From the NCBI GenBank assembly GCA_963780675.1, contig CAWACR010000001.1, positions 1-64,000 on the forward strand: a DNA stretch of 64,000 nt, written 5' to 3'. The translations under genes were made by a program, and so were the position numbers. The stretch's first letter is position 1, and each line of letters starts with the position of its first letter. Under the pieces are notes generated by a model. That model saw nothing but the letters and a program-made list of their open reading frames with translations, ran no database searches and had not been told where the DNA came from. This stretch comes from JAHECE01 sp963780675. GTDB lineage: Bacteria; Actinomycetota; Actinomycetes; Actinomycetales; JAHECE01. Shown in pieces: positions 43,071 through 51,858 of this stretch.

Positions 43071-43805
43071 GTGAGCGTGCCTCGCCCCCTCGTCATCGCC
43101 CATCGGGGGCTGACGACGGCGGCCCGCGAGAACACGCTCGACGCCTTTTGCGCGGCGGTGGACCTCGGCGCGGACGGCGTCGAGTTCGACGTCCGCCGCG
43201 CGGGCGACGGCACCCTCGTGGTCCACCACGACGCCGACGTCGATGGGCTGGTGATCGCAACGGCGTCCCTCGCCGAGGTGGTCGAGGCCGGACAGTCGCT
43301 CGGCTACGAGATCCCCACCCTCGCGGAGGCCGTGGCCGCGCTGCCCGCCCGCGCGATCCTCGACGTCGAGCTGAAGGAGACCGGGCACGAGGCCGACGCA
43401 CTGGAGCTGCTCCGCGGCGCGCGCCCCGGGGGCCGGTTCGCGTTCACGAGTTTCCGCCCCGAGAGCATCGCGGCGCTTCGCGCTCTGGACGCCGACCTGC
43501 GGCTCGGGCTGCTCGTCGGAAGCCCGGCACCGGCGCACGGGCTCGCGACCTACCTGGGCGAACTGGTCGACGCCCGACGGCGCGCCCGCCGGATCGGCGC
43601 GACGTTTCTCGCCCCGAACTGGCACTTCGTGTCGTCCGGCGCCCTGCGGTCGATCCACCTGGGCGGCATGGCCGCCTGGGTGTGGACGGTGAACGAGGCC
43701 GCGATGATGCGACGCCTCCTCGCAGACCCCCGCGTCGGGGCGATCATCACCGACGACCCCGCGCTCGCCCTCGCGGTCCGCGCGGAGGCCCGCGGCCCCC
43801 ACTGA
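43071..43805 (+). CDS. glycerophosphodiester phosphodiesterase
   Basis: A 244-residue enzyme releasing glycerol-3-phosphate from deacylated phospholipids. VIAHRGLTTAARENTLDAF has the catalytic His and Glu/Asn of the family. DGVEFDVRRAGDGTLVVHHD carries the metal-binding Glu/Asp and the second catalytic His. ILDVELKET supplies a further acidic ligand, and MAAWVWTVNEAAMMRRLLAD the usual C-terminal strand. No signal peptide, so it is cytoplasmic. GTG 43071 and GTG 43077 are in frame and both plausible. Confidence 0.9.
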   Translation: MSVPRPLVIAHRGLTTAARENTLDAFCAAVDLGADGVEFDVRRAGDGTLVVHHDADVDGLVIATASLAEVVEAGQSLGYEIPTLAEAVAALPARAILDVELKETGHEADALELLRGARPGGRFAFTSFRPESIAALRALDADLRLGLLVGSPAPAHGLATYLGELVDARRRARRIGATFLAPNWHFVSSGALRSIHLGGMAAWVWTVNEAAMMRRLLADPRVGAIITDDPALALAVRAEARGPH

Positions 43806-43847
43806 TCGCCCGAACCGGCCCGGCGCCGCGCCCCGACCCGCGCCGGC

Positions 43848-44685
43848 TCAGCCGAGCGCCGCCACGAACCTCGCAAGGTCCGCGGCGAACCGGTCCGGGT
43901 CCTCCCAGTGCGGGCTGTGCCCCACCCCGGGGTACACGACGAGCGTCGCGTCAGGCATGCCCGCGACGAGGGCGTCCTGGTCCGCCCGCCCCACGATCGC
44001 GTCGACGTCGCCCCAGACCAGGAGCGTCGGCGCGGTGATGCGGCCGACGTCGCGGGCGCCGTCGTGCACCAGGAGCGAGCGGAACGTCTCGCGCCAGACG
44101 CGCGAGGGGAGCTTGAGGCTCTCGGCGATCGAGGCCTCGACGAAGGCCGCGGGCAGGGCGGTTCCGACGGTCGGGCCGGCGAACTGCCGGACGAACGCCT
44201 CCGGCACCGGGTCCTCGAGCGCGTCCAGGACCTCGCCCAGGGCCACGCCCGCGGGGTGGCCGACCAGCGTGAGCGGGGAACCGACGAGGACGAGGCCCGC
44301 GACCCTCTCGGGGTTCCGCGCGGCGACGGCCCGCGCGGTCAGCGTGCTGGAGGAGTGCCCCACCAGCACCGCCCGGTCCAGGCCGAGGGCGTCGAGGAGG
44401 GCGACGACGTCGGCGGCGTAGTCCTCGGGGGCGTAGCCCGAGGCGGGTCGGTCGGAGTCTCCGTGCCCTCGCTGGGAGACGGCGAACGCGCGGACGTGCG
44501 GCGGGAAGCGGTCGAGGACCGGCTCGACGGACCGCCAGGAGTCCGACAGTCCCGGCAGCAGGACGACGGCGGCGGCGGACGACGTCGGCGGAGCCCACGT
44601 CGTTGCCCGGGTCGCCCTGCTCAGCACAGTCCAGCCGCAGGCCGCCGGCGAGCGTCACCGTGCGTCGTCGTCGGCCCCCGGCCAT
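43848..44685 (-). CDS. alpha/beta-fold hydrolase, one frame change
   Basis: About 278 residues when joined. The start MAGGRRRRTVTLAGGLRLD then CAEQGDPG is at ATG 44685 behind GGGGG. A +1 frame change near 44600-44615 leads to VVLLPGLSDSWRSVEPVLDR. Catalytic elements: HSSS nucleophile elbow in AVLVGHSSSTLTARAVAAR, Asp in VWGDVDAIVGRADQDALVAG, and His in YPGVGHSPHWEDPDRFAADL. Typical of epoxide hydrolase- or lactone-hydrolase-like proteins; the elbow reads GHSSS instead of the usual GxSxG. The substrate is unknown. It converges with the glycerophosphodiesterase. Confidence 0.75.
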
Positions 44686-44812
44686 CGCCACCCCCGGCTC
44701 ACCCCAGCCCCGTCGCGCACCCTCCCGCTCGACGATAAGCCCCGGCCGAGCCCCGCGCGAGAGCCGACAGGGAATGCCCCCGACCCGCCCGTGGTGCGAG
44801 CACCCTGGTGGC

Positions 44813-45988
44813 ATGACCGAGGACGGCGCCCGGCCGGCGAGCGAGGGGACGGTGAGCGACGCATACCGGGCGCCCCGCGAGGCGTGGCCCGACAACCTGC
44901 GCCTCTTCCTGATCTCCGGCGTGATCGTGGCGCACGCCGCGACTGCCTACGTGGTCGACGTGTCCTGGTACTACGAACAGCGGACGACGGCGGAGCTCGC
45001 CTCGACCGTGCTGTCCTTCCCGATCCTCCTGGGTGCGCTCTTCGGGCTCGGCCCGCTGTTCCTGCTCGCGGGGTGGCTCTCGGCCCGGACGCTGGCGCGC
45101 CGCGGCCCGGCGTCGTTCGTCCGCGGGCGACTCGTGCGCCTGGGCGTGCCGCTCGTCGTGTTCCTCTTCCTCATCGACCCCTTCACCGACTGGCTGGGCA
45201 AGCGGTTCGCCGCCGTCCCACCCACCCTTGCCGACGCCCTCCTCAACCGCACCGGCACCCGCGACATGGGTCCGCTGTGGTTCGTCGCCGCGCTGCTGGT
45301 GTTCTCCCTCGTCTACGTGGCGTGGCGCCGCGTCCGGCCCACCTCCACCTCCGCCCGTCCAGCCGAGCACGGGCGCCCCGAGCCCACCGCGCGCACGCTG
45401 GTCGTGGCGGGCGCCGTCGTCGCCGTCGCCTCCTTCCTCGCGTGGCAGCGGTGGCCGCACCTGGAGCCCACTCCGATCAACACCAACTGGCCGCACTGGC
45501 CCCAGGCGGCCACGATGTTCACGCTCGGCGTGCTGGCCGGCGAACGTGGCTGGCTCGAGGCCCTGCCCTGGCCCAGGGCGCGCGGCCTCGGCCGGATCGC
45601 GGGCGTCGCCGTGCTCGCCGTCGCAGCCCTGGCGGGGTGGACGCTGGCGACGGCGGACGTCGCCGTCATGACCGGCGGCCTCCACTGGCAGTCCGCGGGC
45701 CTGGCGACGCTCGACGGCATCATCGCCGTCACGTGGGTGTGGTGGCTCGTCGCGCTGTTCCGGCGCCGCTGGAACAGCCAGCGCCCCTGGGCCGTGCGCG
45801 CCAGTCGCGGCTCCTACGCGGCCTTCCTGATCCACCCGATCGTGCTGGTGCTGCTCTCGCTCGGCGTTCACGCCCTCCCCTGGCCGCCGGAGCTGAAGTT
45901 CCTGCTCGTCGCGGCGGCGGGCGTGCCCCTCACGTTCGTCGTGGGCTACGGCCTGACGCGCCTCCCGGGGGTGAACCGCATCGTCTGA
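44813..45988 (+). CDS. acyltransferase family 3 membrane protein
   Basis: A 391-residue protein with about ten helices. It begins MTEDGARPASEG, then WPDNLRLFLISGVIVAHAAT, where the conserved Arg and the His of the second block mark acyltransferase-3 (OafA/OatA-like) proteins. DMGPLWFVAALLVFSLVYVA and SRGSYAAFLIHPIVLVLLSL are further family blocks. These enzymes transfer acyl groups to sugars or peptidoglycan across the membrane. No extracellular SGNH domain is fused. The acceptor is unknown. Confidence 0.85.
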   Translation: MTEDGARPASEGTVSDAYRAPREAWPDNLRLFLISGVIVAHAATAYVVDVSWYYEQRTTAELASTVLSFPILLGALFGLGPLFLLAGWLSARTLARRGPASFVRGRLVRLGVPLVVFLFLIDPFTDWLGKRFAAVPPTLADALLNRTGTRDMGPLWFVAALLVFSLVYVAWRRVRPTSTSARPAEHGRPEPTARTLVVAGAVVAVASFLAWQRWPHLEPTPINTNWPHWPQAATMFTLGVLAGERGWLEALPWPRARGLGRIAGVAVLAVAALAGWTLATADVAVMTGGLHWQSAGLATLDGIIAVTWVWWLVALFRRRWNSQRPWAVRASRGSYAAFLIHPIVLVLLSLGVHALPWPPELKFLLVAAAGVPLTFVVGYGLTRLPGVNRIV

Positions 45989-46063
45989 CCGGGACTGCCA
46001 CGACCCCGTCGCCTGAGCCCCCGCGCGCCCGGCAACCACCCCGCCCGCCACCCACTTCGTGAG

Positions 46064-47443
46064 TCAGGCCGGGCGGATGTTCTGGTTGTGCGAGAAGAAG
46101 TTGTCCGGGTCCCACTCCCGCTTGAGGGCCTGGAGCCGGGCGAACTTCTGCGGCCCGAAGGCCGCCGCCACCCGGGACGGTCCCTCGTCGCCGATGTAGT
46201 TGAGGTAGGTCCGGCCCGTCTTCCACGGGTCCATCGCCGCGGAGATCGCGCGCGTGTAGGCGATGTTGCTGTCGTTGTCGGCGGGGTCCGGCCACATGGA
46301 CAGGAAGTGCGTGTTCCACGGCGCGGTGCGCTGCCCGAACGCCGTCGCGTCCTCGGGCACGCGGGACGGCGCCCCGCCCCCGGGGATGAGGAGCATCTGG
46401 CTCAACGGCGAGACAGGGTGCGTGGCATGGGCGACCATCGCGTCGACGGCCTCGTCGGGCAGCTCGCGGAGGAAGTCGGCATTCCAGTAGTTCTGCATCC
46501 CGTGCGGGTTGCCGGCCTTGATCAGGCTCTGCACCTCGAGGTAGGTCATCGGCCGGACGAGGTCGACGCCGGGCGGGCCGAACTCGCGAAGGGGACGGAC
46601 GACCTCGGCCCCCTCCTCCGGCGGCCCCACGTAGGTGACGATGACCCCGACCACGGGGTGGCCCCGCACGGGTTCGGGCACGAAGTCGGCCGGCGGCGCG
46701 GTGATGAAGGCGACGCCGCCGCCCACCTCGTCCGGCGCCGTGACCATGACGTCGCGCCAGTGGCGGACGACGGCGCCCGCCATCGCCGCGGGGTACAGCA
46801 GCATCCCGCCGAGCATCACGGGCGGGATCGGGTGGAGCCGCAGGTGGAAGGCGGTGACGACGCCGAAGTTGCCGCCGCCGCCGCGCAGCCCCCAGAACAG
46901 CTCGGGGTTCTCCTCGGGCGAGGCGACCACCGTGCGGCCGTCTGCGGTCACCACCTCGGCCGCGAGCAAGTTGTCGCAGGTGAAGCCGAACGTCCGCTCG
47001 AGCCACCCGCTGCCGCTGCCGAGCGCCAGGCCCCCGATGCCGGTACTCGGCACGCGCCCCCCGGTGACGGCCAACCCGTGCGCCGTGGTCGCGGCGTCGA
47101 ACTCGCCCCACGTGATCCCGGCCTCGGCCCGCACGGTTCGGGCCTCGGCGTCGACGGCGATCCCCTTCAGGCCGCGCAGGTCGCACACGATCCCGTCGTC
47201 GACCACTGCGGCGCCCGTCACCCCGTGACCGCCGCCGTAGACGGACATCGGCAAGGCCTCGCGCTGGGCCAACGCGATCGTCGCCACGACGTCGTCTGCG
47301 CTCGCGCACCGCGCGATGAGGCGGGGCCGCCGGTCGATCATCGCGTTGAAGACGCTCCGCGCCTCGTCGTAGCCCGGGTCGCTCGGGTGGAACAGGTCGC
47401 CGCCGAATCCGGGCAGGTCGTACCGGCTCGACTCGCTGCTCAT
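46064..47443 (-). CDS. FAD-linked oxidase, berberine-bridge-enzyme like
   Basis: A 459-residue flavoprotein of the PCMH FAD-binding family. MSVYGGGHGVTGAAVVDDGI (His about residue 72) is the site for covalent 8-alpha-histidyl FAD. GRVPSTGIGGLALGSGSGWL is the segment where bicovalent members carry a Cys; here it is Ser-Thr, so linkage is likely through His only. A BBE domain closes the protein (KREWDPDNFFSHNQNIRP). Such enzymes oxidise alcohols, sugars or aromatic metabolites with O2. No signal peptide. The ATG at 47443 gives MSSESSRYDLPGFG. Confidence 0.9.
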   Translation of the reverse strand: MSSESSRYDLPGFGGDLFHPSDPGYDEARSVFNAMIDRRPRLIARCASADDVVATIALAQREALPMSVYGGGHGVTGAAVVDDGIVCDLRGLKGIAVDAEARTVRAEAGITWGEFDAATTAHGLAVTGGRVPSTGIGGLALGSGSGWLERTFGFTCDNLLAAEVVTADGRTVVASPEENPELFWGLRGGGGNFGVVTAFHLRLHPIPPVMLGGMLLYPAAMAGAVVRHWRDVMVTAPDEVGGGVAFITAPPADFVPEPVRGHPVVGVIVTYVGPPEEGAEVVRPLREFGPPGVDLVRPMTYLEVQSLIKAGNPHGMQNYWNADFLRELPDEAVDAMVAHATHPVSPLSQMLLIPGGGAPSRVPEDATAFGQRTAPWNTHFLSMWPDPADNDSNIAYTRAISAAMDPWKTGRTYLNYIGDEGPSRVAAAFGPQKFARLQALKREWDPDNFFSHNQNIRPA

Positions 47444-47580
47444 CGCGTGACCCCCGCCTCCGCGCCGGACGCCGTCGACCGGCCGCTCGCCCGCGAACGT
47501 ACGTCCGCGGGGGGTGGGCGTCAATAGACCCTGGGCGTTCCGTGGAAAACGCGCGTACCGTGGAACACGGGGAGGCTGCC

Positions 47581-48816
47581 ATGGCCACGGAAGAGATCGA
47601 CGTCGTCGTCATCGGTGCCGGCCAGGCCGGACTGGCCATGAGTCACGAGCTGACCGCGGCAGGTGTCGAGCACGTGGTCCTCGAACGCGCTGACGCCGTC
47701 GGCGGGTCGTGGGCGGGCCGCTGGGACTCGTTCTGCCTGGTCACGCCGAACCACTTCATCCGTCTGCCGGGCGGCGAGTACCGCGGCGCCGACCCGCACG
47801 GCTACCTCCCGCGGGACGCGGTCGTCCGCCACCTGCAGGTTTACGCCGCGTCCTTCGCCGCCCCGGTCCGCACGGGCGTCGCCGTCCGCGCCCTTCGCGC
47901 CGGCACCGCCGGCGGGCTCACCCTCGAGACCGACGACGGCGCGATCGCGGCCCGCGAGGTGATCGTCGCCGCGGGGGCGTTCCAGGAGGCCCACCGCCCG
48001 GCCTGGGTGACCGACCTCCCGCCCTGGCTCTCCGTCCTCGACGCCACCGCGTATCGCAACGCCGACGCCCTGCCGCCGGGCGCCGTCGTCGTCGTGGGCT
48101 CCGGGCAGACCGGGTGCCAGCTCGCCGAGGAACTCACGCTCGCGGGGCGGCGGGTGATCCTGGCCTGCGGGCGCGCGCCGTGGGTGCCCCGCAGGCTGGA
48201 AGGCCGCGACGTCGTCGACTGGCTGGTCGAGTCGGGGTTCATGGACCAGACCCTCGCCGACCTGCCCAGCCCGGCCGCGCGCCTGGGTGCGAACCCGCAG
48301 GCCACGGGCAAGGGCGGCGGCCACGACCTGCACACCCGCACCCTCCAGGCGCTGGGTGTCGAGCTCACGGGGCACCTCGCGGGCGTGGCCGACGACGGCG
48401 CGACGGCGGCCTTCGCCGACGACCTCGCCGACTCCGTGGCCTTCGGCGACGCCCGCTACGCCGACCTCCGCACGCGCATCCAGGGCTGGCGTTCGGCCCA
48501 CGGCCTGTCCGTGCCGGCGATGCCGGACCCGCCGCCGTTCGACGCGAGCGCGGCCGTGCGGCGGCTGGACCTGCGGGGCGTGGGCTCGGTGATCCTCACC
48601 GCGGGGTATCGGCCGGGGTACCGCTCGTGGATCTCCCACCCGGACGCCTTCGACGCGATGGGCTTCCCGCTCCAGGTCGACGGCGCGTCCACCGTGGTGC
48701 CGGGCCTGAGCTTCGTGGGGGTGCACTTCCTCCGCCGGGCCATGTCCGCGCTGCTCATGGGCGTCGGTCAGGACGCGACCGTGATCGCCCGGGACGTGGC
48801 GGACCGGCTCGCCTGA
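47581..48816 (+). CDS. flavin-containing monooxygenase-like NAD(P)H oxidoreductase
   Basis: A 411-residue enzyme. FAD motif VVVIGAGQAGLAMSHELTAA (residues about 7-26) is followed by GGSWAGRWDSFCLVTPNHFI. NAD(P) motif VVVVGSGQTGCQLAEELTLA (about 170-190). The C-terminal strand VPGLSFVGVHFLRRAMSALL closes the FAD domain. Proteins of this type oxidise soft nucleophiles or act as CzcO-like oxidoreductases. The ATG at 47581 follows GGGGAGG. Divergent from the FAD-linked oxidase with a 137-nt promoter gap. Confidence 0.88.
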   Translation: MATEEIDVVVIGAGQAGLAMSHELTAAGVEHVVLERADAVGGSWAGRWDSFCLVTPNHFIRLPGGEYRGADPHGYLPRDAVVRHLQVYAASFAAPVRTGVAVRALRAGTAGGLTLETDDGAIAAREVIVAAGAFQEAHRPAWVTDLPPWLSVLDATAYRNADALPPGAVVVVGSGQTGCQLAEELTLAGRRVILACGRAPWVPRRLEGRDVVDWLVESGFMDQTLADLPSPAARLGANPQATGKGGGHDLHTRTLQALGVELTGHLAGVADDGATAAFADDLADSVAFGDARYADLRTRIQGWRSAHGLSVPAMPDPPPFDASAAVRRLDLRGVGSVILTAGYRPGYRSWISHPDAFDAMGFPLQVDGASTVVPGLSFVGVHFLRRAMSALLMGVGQDATVIARDVADRLA

Positions 48817-48910
48817 GCCTGAGGCGTCAACTCGCCGCCCCCCTCCATCTTCACCCCTCGCTCTCTCCCCCGCGTGGAGTGAGGGGGCGGGACGTGATCC
48901 GGATGACAGG

Positions 48911-49741
48911 TCAGGCCGGCGTCGCCGCCTCGGGCACGTCGACCGCTTCCTCGGACCTCAGCCATCGCCCGACACCGACGAGACCGGAGGCCATGGACAG
49001 CGCCGCCACCACGTAACCGATCGCGAAGGCGAGCTGGTAGTCGCCGTAGCCGTCCACCGGACCAACCCGCAGGGCTTCGAGCACGACCACGAGCACCGAC
49101 CCCACCGGCCAGGAGAGGACCAGCAGCCAATCCGACCGCGCAGACCGCCCCGCCACCGCCCGCACACGTAGCACGGCCGGCAGGAAGGCGAGGGAAAGCA
49201 TCACGCCCCACCCGACGAAACCCCAGGTAGCGACGCCGGCCGCGACGACACCGAGGCCCAGGAGAGCAAACGCGATCACCGCGGAGAACCCCCGACTGCC
49301 CGTGCGTGCCAACAGGCCGGCGAGCGTCAGGCCACTGGCGATCGCTGCCAACACCGCCGTCACCGTCCAGACGGTGTAGCGGTCCTGGCTCCACGGCGAG
49401 ACGAAGAAGTCGTTCTGCCAGAGGCCGGCGAGAACGGACACGAGCCAGGCGACGGCCGCGACGCCAGCAATGGCTCCTGCGGCACGGGTGAAGGTAGTAG
49501 GCATGGCAATCCCCCCGGATGACGTGATGGCGAAGGCCCGCGCCACGACCACCGAGTCGCCGAAGCGGTCGAGGGTCGCGCGTTGGGCGTGGTGCGCTTC
49601 GGTTCCTTCGTGCTCGAGGCGCTCGACGGCCTCGCGCAGGTGGTCCTCGACCTCGGCGAGGAGGTCGACGACGTCGCGCCGCCACCCCAACGAGCGGTGC
49701 AGCTCGGTGAGGTAGCGGTCGATCAGGTCGGGTTCGGCCAC
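48911..49741 (-). CDS. HAAS-domain membrane protein partner of PadR regulator
   Basis: A 276-residue protein. The N-terminal 60 residues, IDRYLTELHRSLGWRRDVVD then LLAEVEDHLREAVERLEHEG, form the HAAS (PadR-associated) domain. About five to six membrane helices follow from residue 85. The GTG start lies 19 nt inside the PadR gene. In the family such pairs control cell-envelope or signalling genes. The membrane domain has no recognisable enzymatic motif. Confidence 0.85.
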   Translation of the reverse strand: MAEPDLIDRYLTELHRSLGWRRDVVDLLAEVEDHLREAVERLEHEGTEAHHAQRATLDRFGDSVVVARAFAITSSGGIAMPTTFTRAAGAIAGVAAVAWLVSVLAGLWQNDFFVSPWSQDRYTVWTVTAVLAAIASGLTLAGLLARTGSRGFSAVIAFALLGLGVVAAGVATWGFVGWGVMLSLAFLPAVLRVRAVAGRSARSDWLLVLSWPVGSVLVVVLEALRVGPVDGYGDYQLAFAIGYVVAALSMASGLVGVGRWLRSEEAVDVPEAATPA

Positions 49742-50064
49742 GGCTGGACCCCCCTCAGCACGGCCGCGACGGCGGTCGCGAACTCCTGCCAGCTCGCTCG
49801 CTGCTCCGCGAGGGCACCGCGCCCCGCGGTTGTCAGCCGGTACGTCCGACGACGGCGCCCGCCTCGTTCGGTCCACTCACTCGCCAGGAGACCGGACTTC
49901 TCGAGCCGATGCAGGACGGGGTAGACCGTCCCCTCCGGGAGGTCGAACGCGTCACCGCTCCGCTCGCGCAGCCGCTCGATGACCGCGTAGCCGTGCAGCG
50001 GCCCTTCGGCCAGCACAGCGAGCACAAGGAGATCCACGTGCCCCTTCAGCGCTTCACCCTTCAT
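49723..50064 (-). CDS. PadR-family transcriptional regulator
   Basis: A 113-residue winged-helix repressor. LLVLAVLAEGPLHGYAVIER followed by FDLPEGTVYPVLHRLEKSGL and YRLTTAGRGALAEQ is the PadR signature. ATG 50064 (MKGEALKGHVDLL) is the normal start; an in-frame ATG at 50088 would place the operator within the coding region. The gene is followed by an overlapping HAAS membrane protein, its usual partner. The repeated sites just upstream imply autoregulation. Confidence 0.9.
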   Translation of the reverse strand: MKGEALKGHVDLLVLAVLAEGPLHGYAVIERLRERSGDAFDLPEGTVYPVLHRLEKSGLLASEWTERGGRRRRTYRLTTAGRGALAEQRASWQEFATAVAAVLRGVQPWPNPT

Positions 50065-50066
50065 GC

Positions 50067-50095
50067 CTAGGATTGTTAGGCCTAGCATTGCTAGG
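50067..50095. promoter_or_regulatory. probable PadR operator, two CTAGNATTGNTAGG sites
   Basis: CTAGGATTGTTAGG (50067-50080) and CTAGCATTGCTAGG (50082-50095) are tandem near-palindromes with a 15-bp period, directly upstream of the PadR start. They are A/T-rich and stand out from the 70% GC background. Position and symmetry suggest binding by two PadR dimers. Binding itself is inference. Confidence 0.7.
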
Positions 50096-50125
50096 TGTCA
50101 ACCCCAGCGGCTCGGACGCCCCGGC

Positions 50126-50734
50126 CTACGACTCCTTGACCACCGCGTACCAGATCCGCTCCGCGACGGCGTCGATCCGCTCGCCGATCTCCAGCACCCG
50201 CCGGTAGATCTCGCGGCGGGCGACCACGCGGCGCAGGTCTTCCTCGGCGAGCAGGTCGTGCATGGCGACGCGGTACGCCTTTTCCATCCGCCGCTCGGCC
50301 GCGATGGCGGCGTCGGCTGCCTCGGTGGCCTCCACGCCGTCGCCCGTGAGCCGGCCGAGGCCGGTGGCGAGGCTCCGGGTCCCCTCGGCGGCGGCGTCGG
50401 CCATTGCGGCGACCGCGGCGTCGGGCTCCACCACCAGCACCTCCGCCTCGCGCACCACGTCCTTCGCGCGGTTGAGCACGGCGTCGAGCAGTTCGGACAG
50501 CGCGAAGAGGTCCTCCTGAGGCAGCGGAGTGCTGAACGCGGCCCTCAGCTGCCGGGAAAGCTCCCGGCGCTCGACGTCCGCGGCGTGCTCGCGGTCCCGG
50601 ACCACCTGGGCCGACGCCACGTCGCCGTGCGCCCACGCCGCGAACGCCGTCATCCCGGCCACGGTCACCTCGGCCTGCGCGGCCAGGGTGGCGAGCACGT
50701 CGGGCGTCTCGGGGAGGAACCAGTGGCGGGTCAC
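50126..50734 (-). CDS. DUF47/PhoU-like phosphate transport accessory protein
   Basis: A 202-residue helical protein (MTRHWFLPETPDVLATLAAQ, DREHAADVERRELSRQLRAA, EDLFALSELLDAVLNRAKDV). The DREHxAD and EDLFxLSELLDxVxN blocks are those of Pit accessory proteins. GTG 50734 lies 4 nt after the Pit stop, so both are in one operon. It probably modulates phosphate uptake by the transporter. Confidence 0.9.
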   Translation of the reverse strand: MTRHWFLPETPDVLATLAAQAEVTVAGMTAFAAWAHGDVASAQVVRDREHAADVERRELSRQLRAAFSTPLPQEDLFALSELLDAVLNRAKDVVREAEVLVVEPDAAVAAMADAAAEGTRSLATGLGRLTGDGVEATEAADAAIAAERRMEKAYRVAMHDLLAEEDLRRVVARREIYRRVLEIGERIDAVAERIWYAVVKES

Positions 50735-50738
50735 GGCC

Positions 50739-51764
50739 TCATCCTGCCGCCACCACCCGCCACACCCCCGCGAGAACGGCGCCCATCACGGCGCACCCCG
50801 GCATCGTGACCACCCACGCGCCGAGGATCTCGCGCACCACCGGCCAGCGCACGTGCCGCCACTGCCGCGCCGTCCCCACCCCCACCACCGAGGACGCGAC
50901 CACGTGCGTGGTGCTCACCGGCGCCCCGAGGAACGCCGCCCCCCCGATCACCGCGGCCGAGGTCCCCTGGCTCACCAGCCCGTCCAGGGGCCGCAGCCGG
51001 TAGATGCCGCGCCCGATCGTCCGCACGATCCGCCACCCGCCCAGCGCCGAGCCCACCGTCAGCGCCGCCGCGCACGCCACCTTCACCCAGAGCGGGACGG
51101 TGAACGTGCTGATCACACCGCCGGCCAGGAGCGCCGCGGTGATGATGCCCATGGTCTTCTGCGCGTCGTTGGCGCCGTGGGCGAATGCGAGCGACGCCGA
51201 CGTCACCCACTCCCCCCGCAGGATCGAGCGGTCGACGCCGCGCCGCGCCCGCCGCAGGCCGCGCCGCGCGAGCACCTCGCCGAGCCAGCCGGCCCCGGCT
51301 CCGAGGAGCGGGGAGATCGCGAGCGCGACGAGGACGCCGAGCACGCCGTAGGGCCGCAGGCCGTCCATCCCGCCCCAGACGACGGCGCTCGCGCCCGCTG
51401 TCACGAGGCCGGCGCCCACCATCGCCCCGACGAGCGCATGCGACGACGACGACGGCAGCCCCTTCCACCACGTCAGCAGGTTCCACGCGAGTGCCGCGGC
51501 GAGAGCGCAGATCAGGACTCCGAGCATCTGGTCGCCCTCGACGGCGAGGATCCCGCCGACGGTGTCCGCCACCGCGGTCCCCACGACGATCGGCCCGAGG
51601 AGGTTGAACACCGCCGAGACGGTGACCGCCTGCCCCGGCCGCATCGCCCCGGTCGCGACGGGGGCGGCGATCGCGTTGGAGGAGTCGTGGAAGCCGTTGG
51701 AGAGGTCGAAGGCCAGGCCGAGAACAACCACGAGCACGACGAGGACGACGACGGCGGTGGTCAC
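50739..51764 (-). CDS. pit: inorganic phosphate transporter, Pit family
   Basis: A 341-residue membrane protein with ten or so helices in two related halves. FDLSNGFHDSSNAIAAPVAT (residues about 19-38) and SLAFAHGANDAQKTMGIITA are the paired GxNDxxN-like signatures of PiT transporters; GAPVSTTHVVASSVVGVG and GLPSSSSHALVGAMVGAG are the second pair. Low-affinity metal-phosphate/H+ symport is the known role. GTG start at 51764. The PhoU-like gene follows immediately. Confidence 0.92.
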   Translation of the reverse strand: MTTAVVVLVVLVVVLGLAFDLSNGFHDSSNAIAAPVATGAMRPGQAVTVSAVFNLLGPIVVGTAVADTVGGILAVEGDQMLGVLICALAAALAWNLLTWWKGLPSSSSHALVGAMVGAGLVTAGASAVVWGGMDGLRPYGVLGVLVALAISPLLGAGAGWLGEVLARRGLRRARRGVDRSILRGEWVTSASLAFAHGANDAQKTMGIITAALLAGGVISTFTVPLWVKVACAAALTVGSALGGWRIVRTIGRGIYRLRPLDGLVSQGTSAAVIGGAAFLGAPVSTTHVVASSVVGVGTARQWRHVRWPVVREILGAWVVTMPGCAVMGAVLAGVWRVVAAG

Positions 51765-51858
51765 CGGTGGCCCGACCTCACCTCCCCGAGACTAGGCCCG
51801 CCCCCCGCGACTCTCGCCGAGGTCGAGCGCTCTCGTTCGCGCGGCCAGGCGGCTCGGA

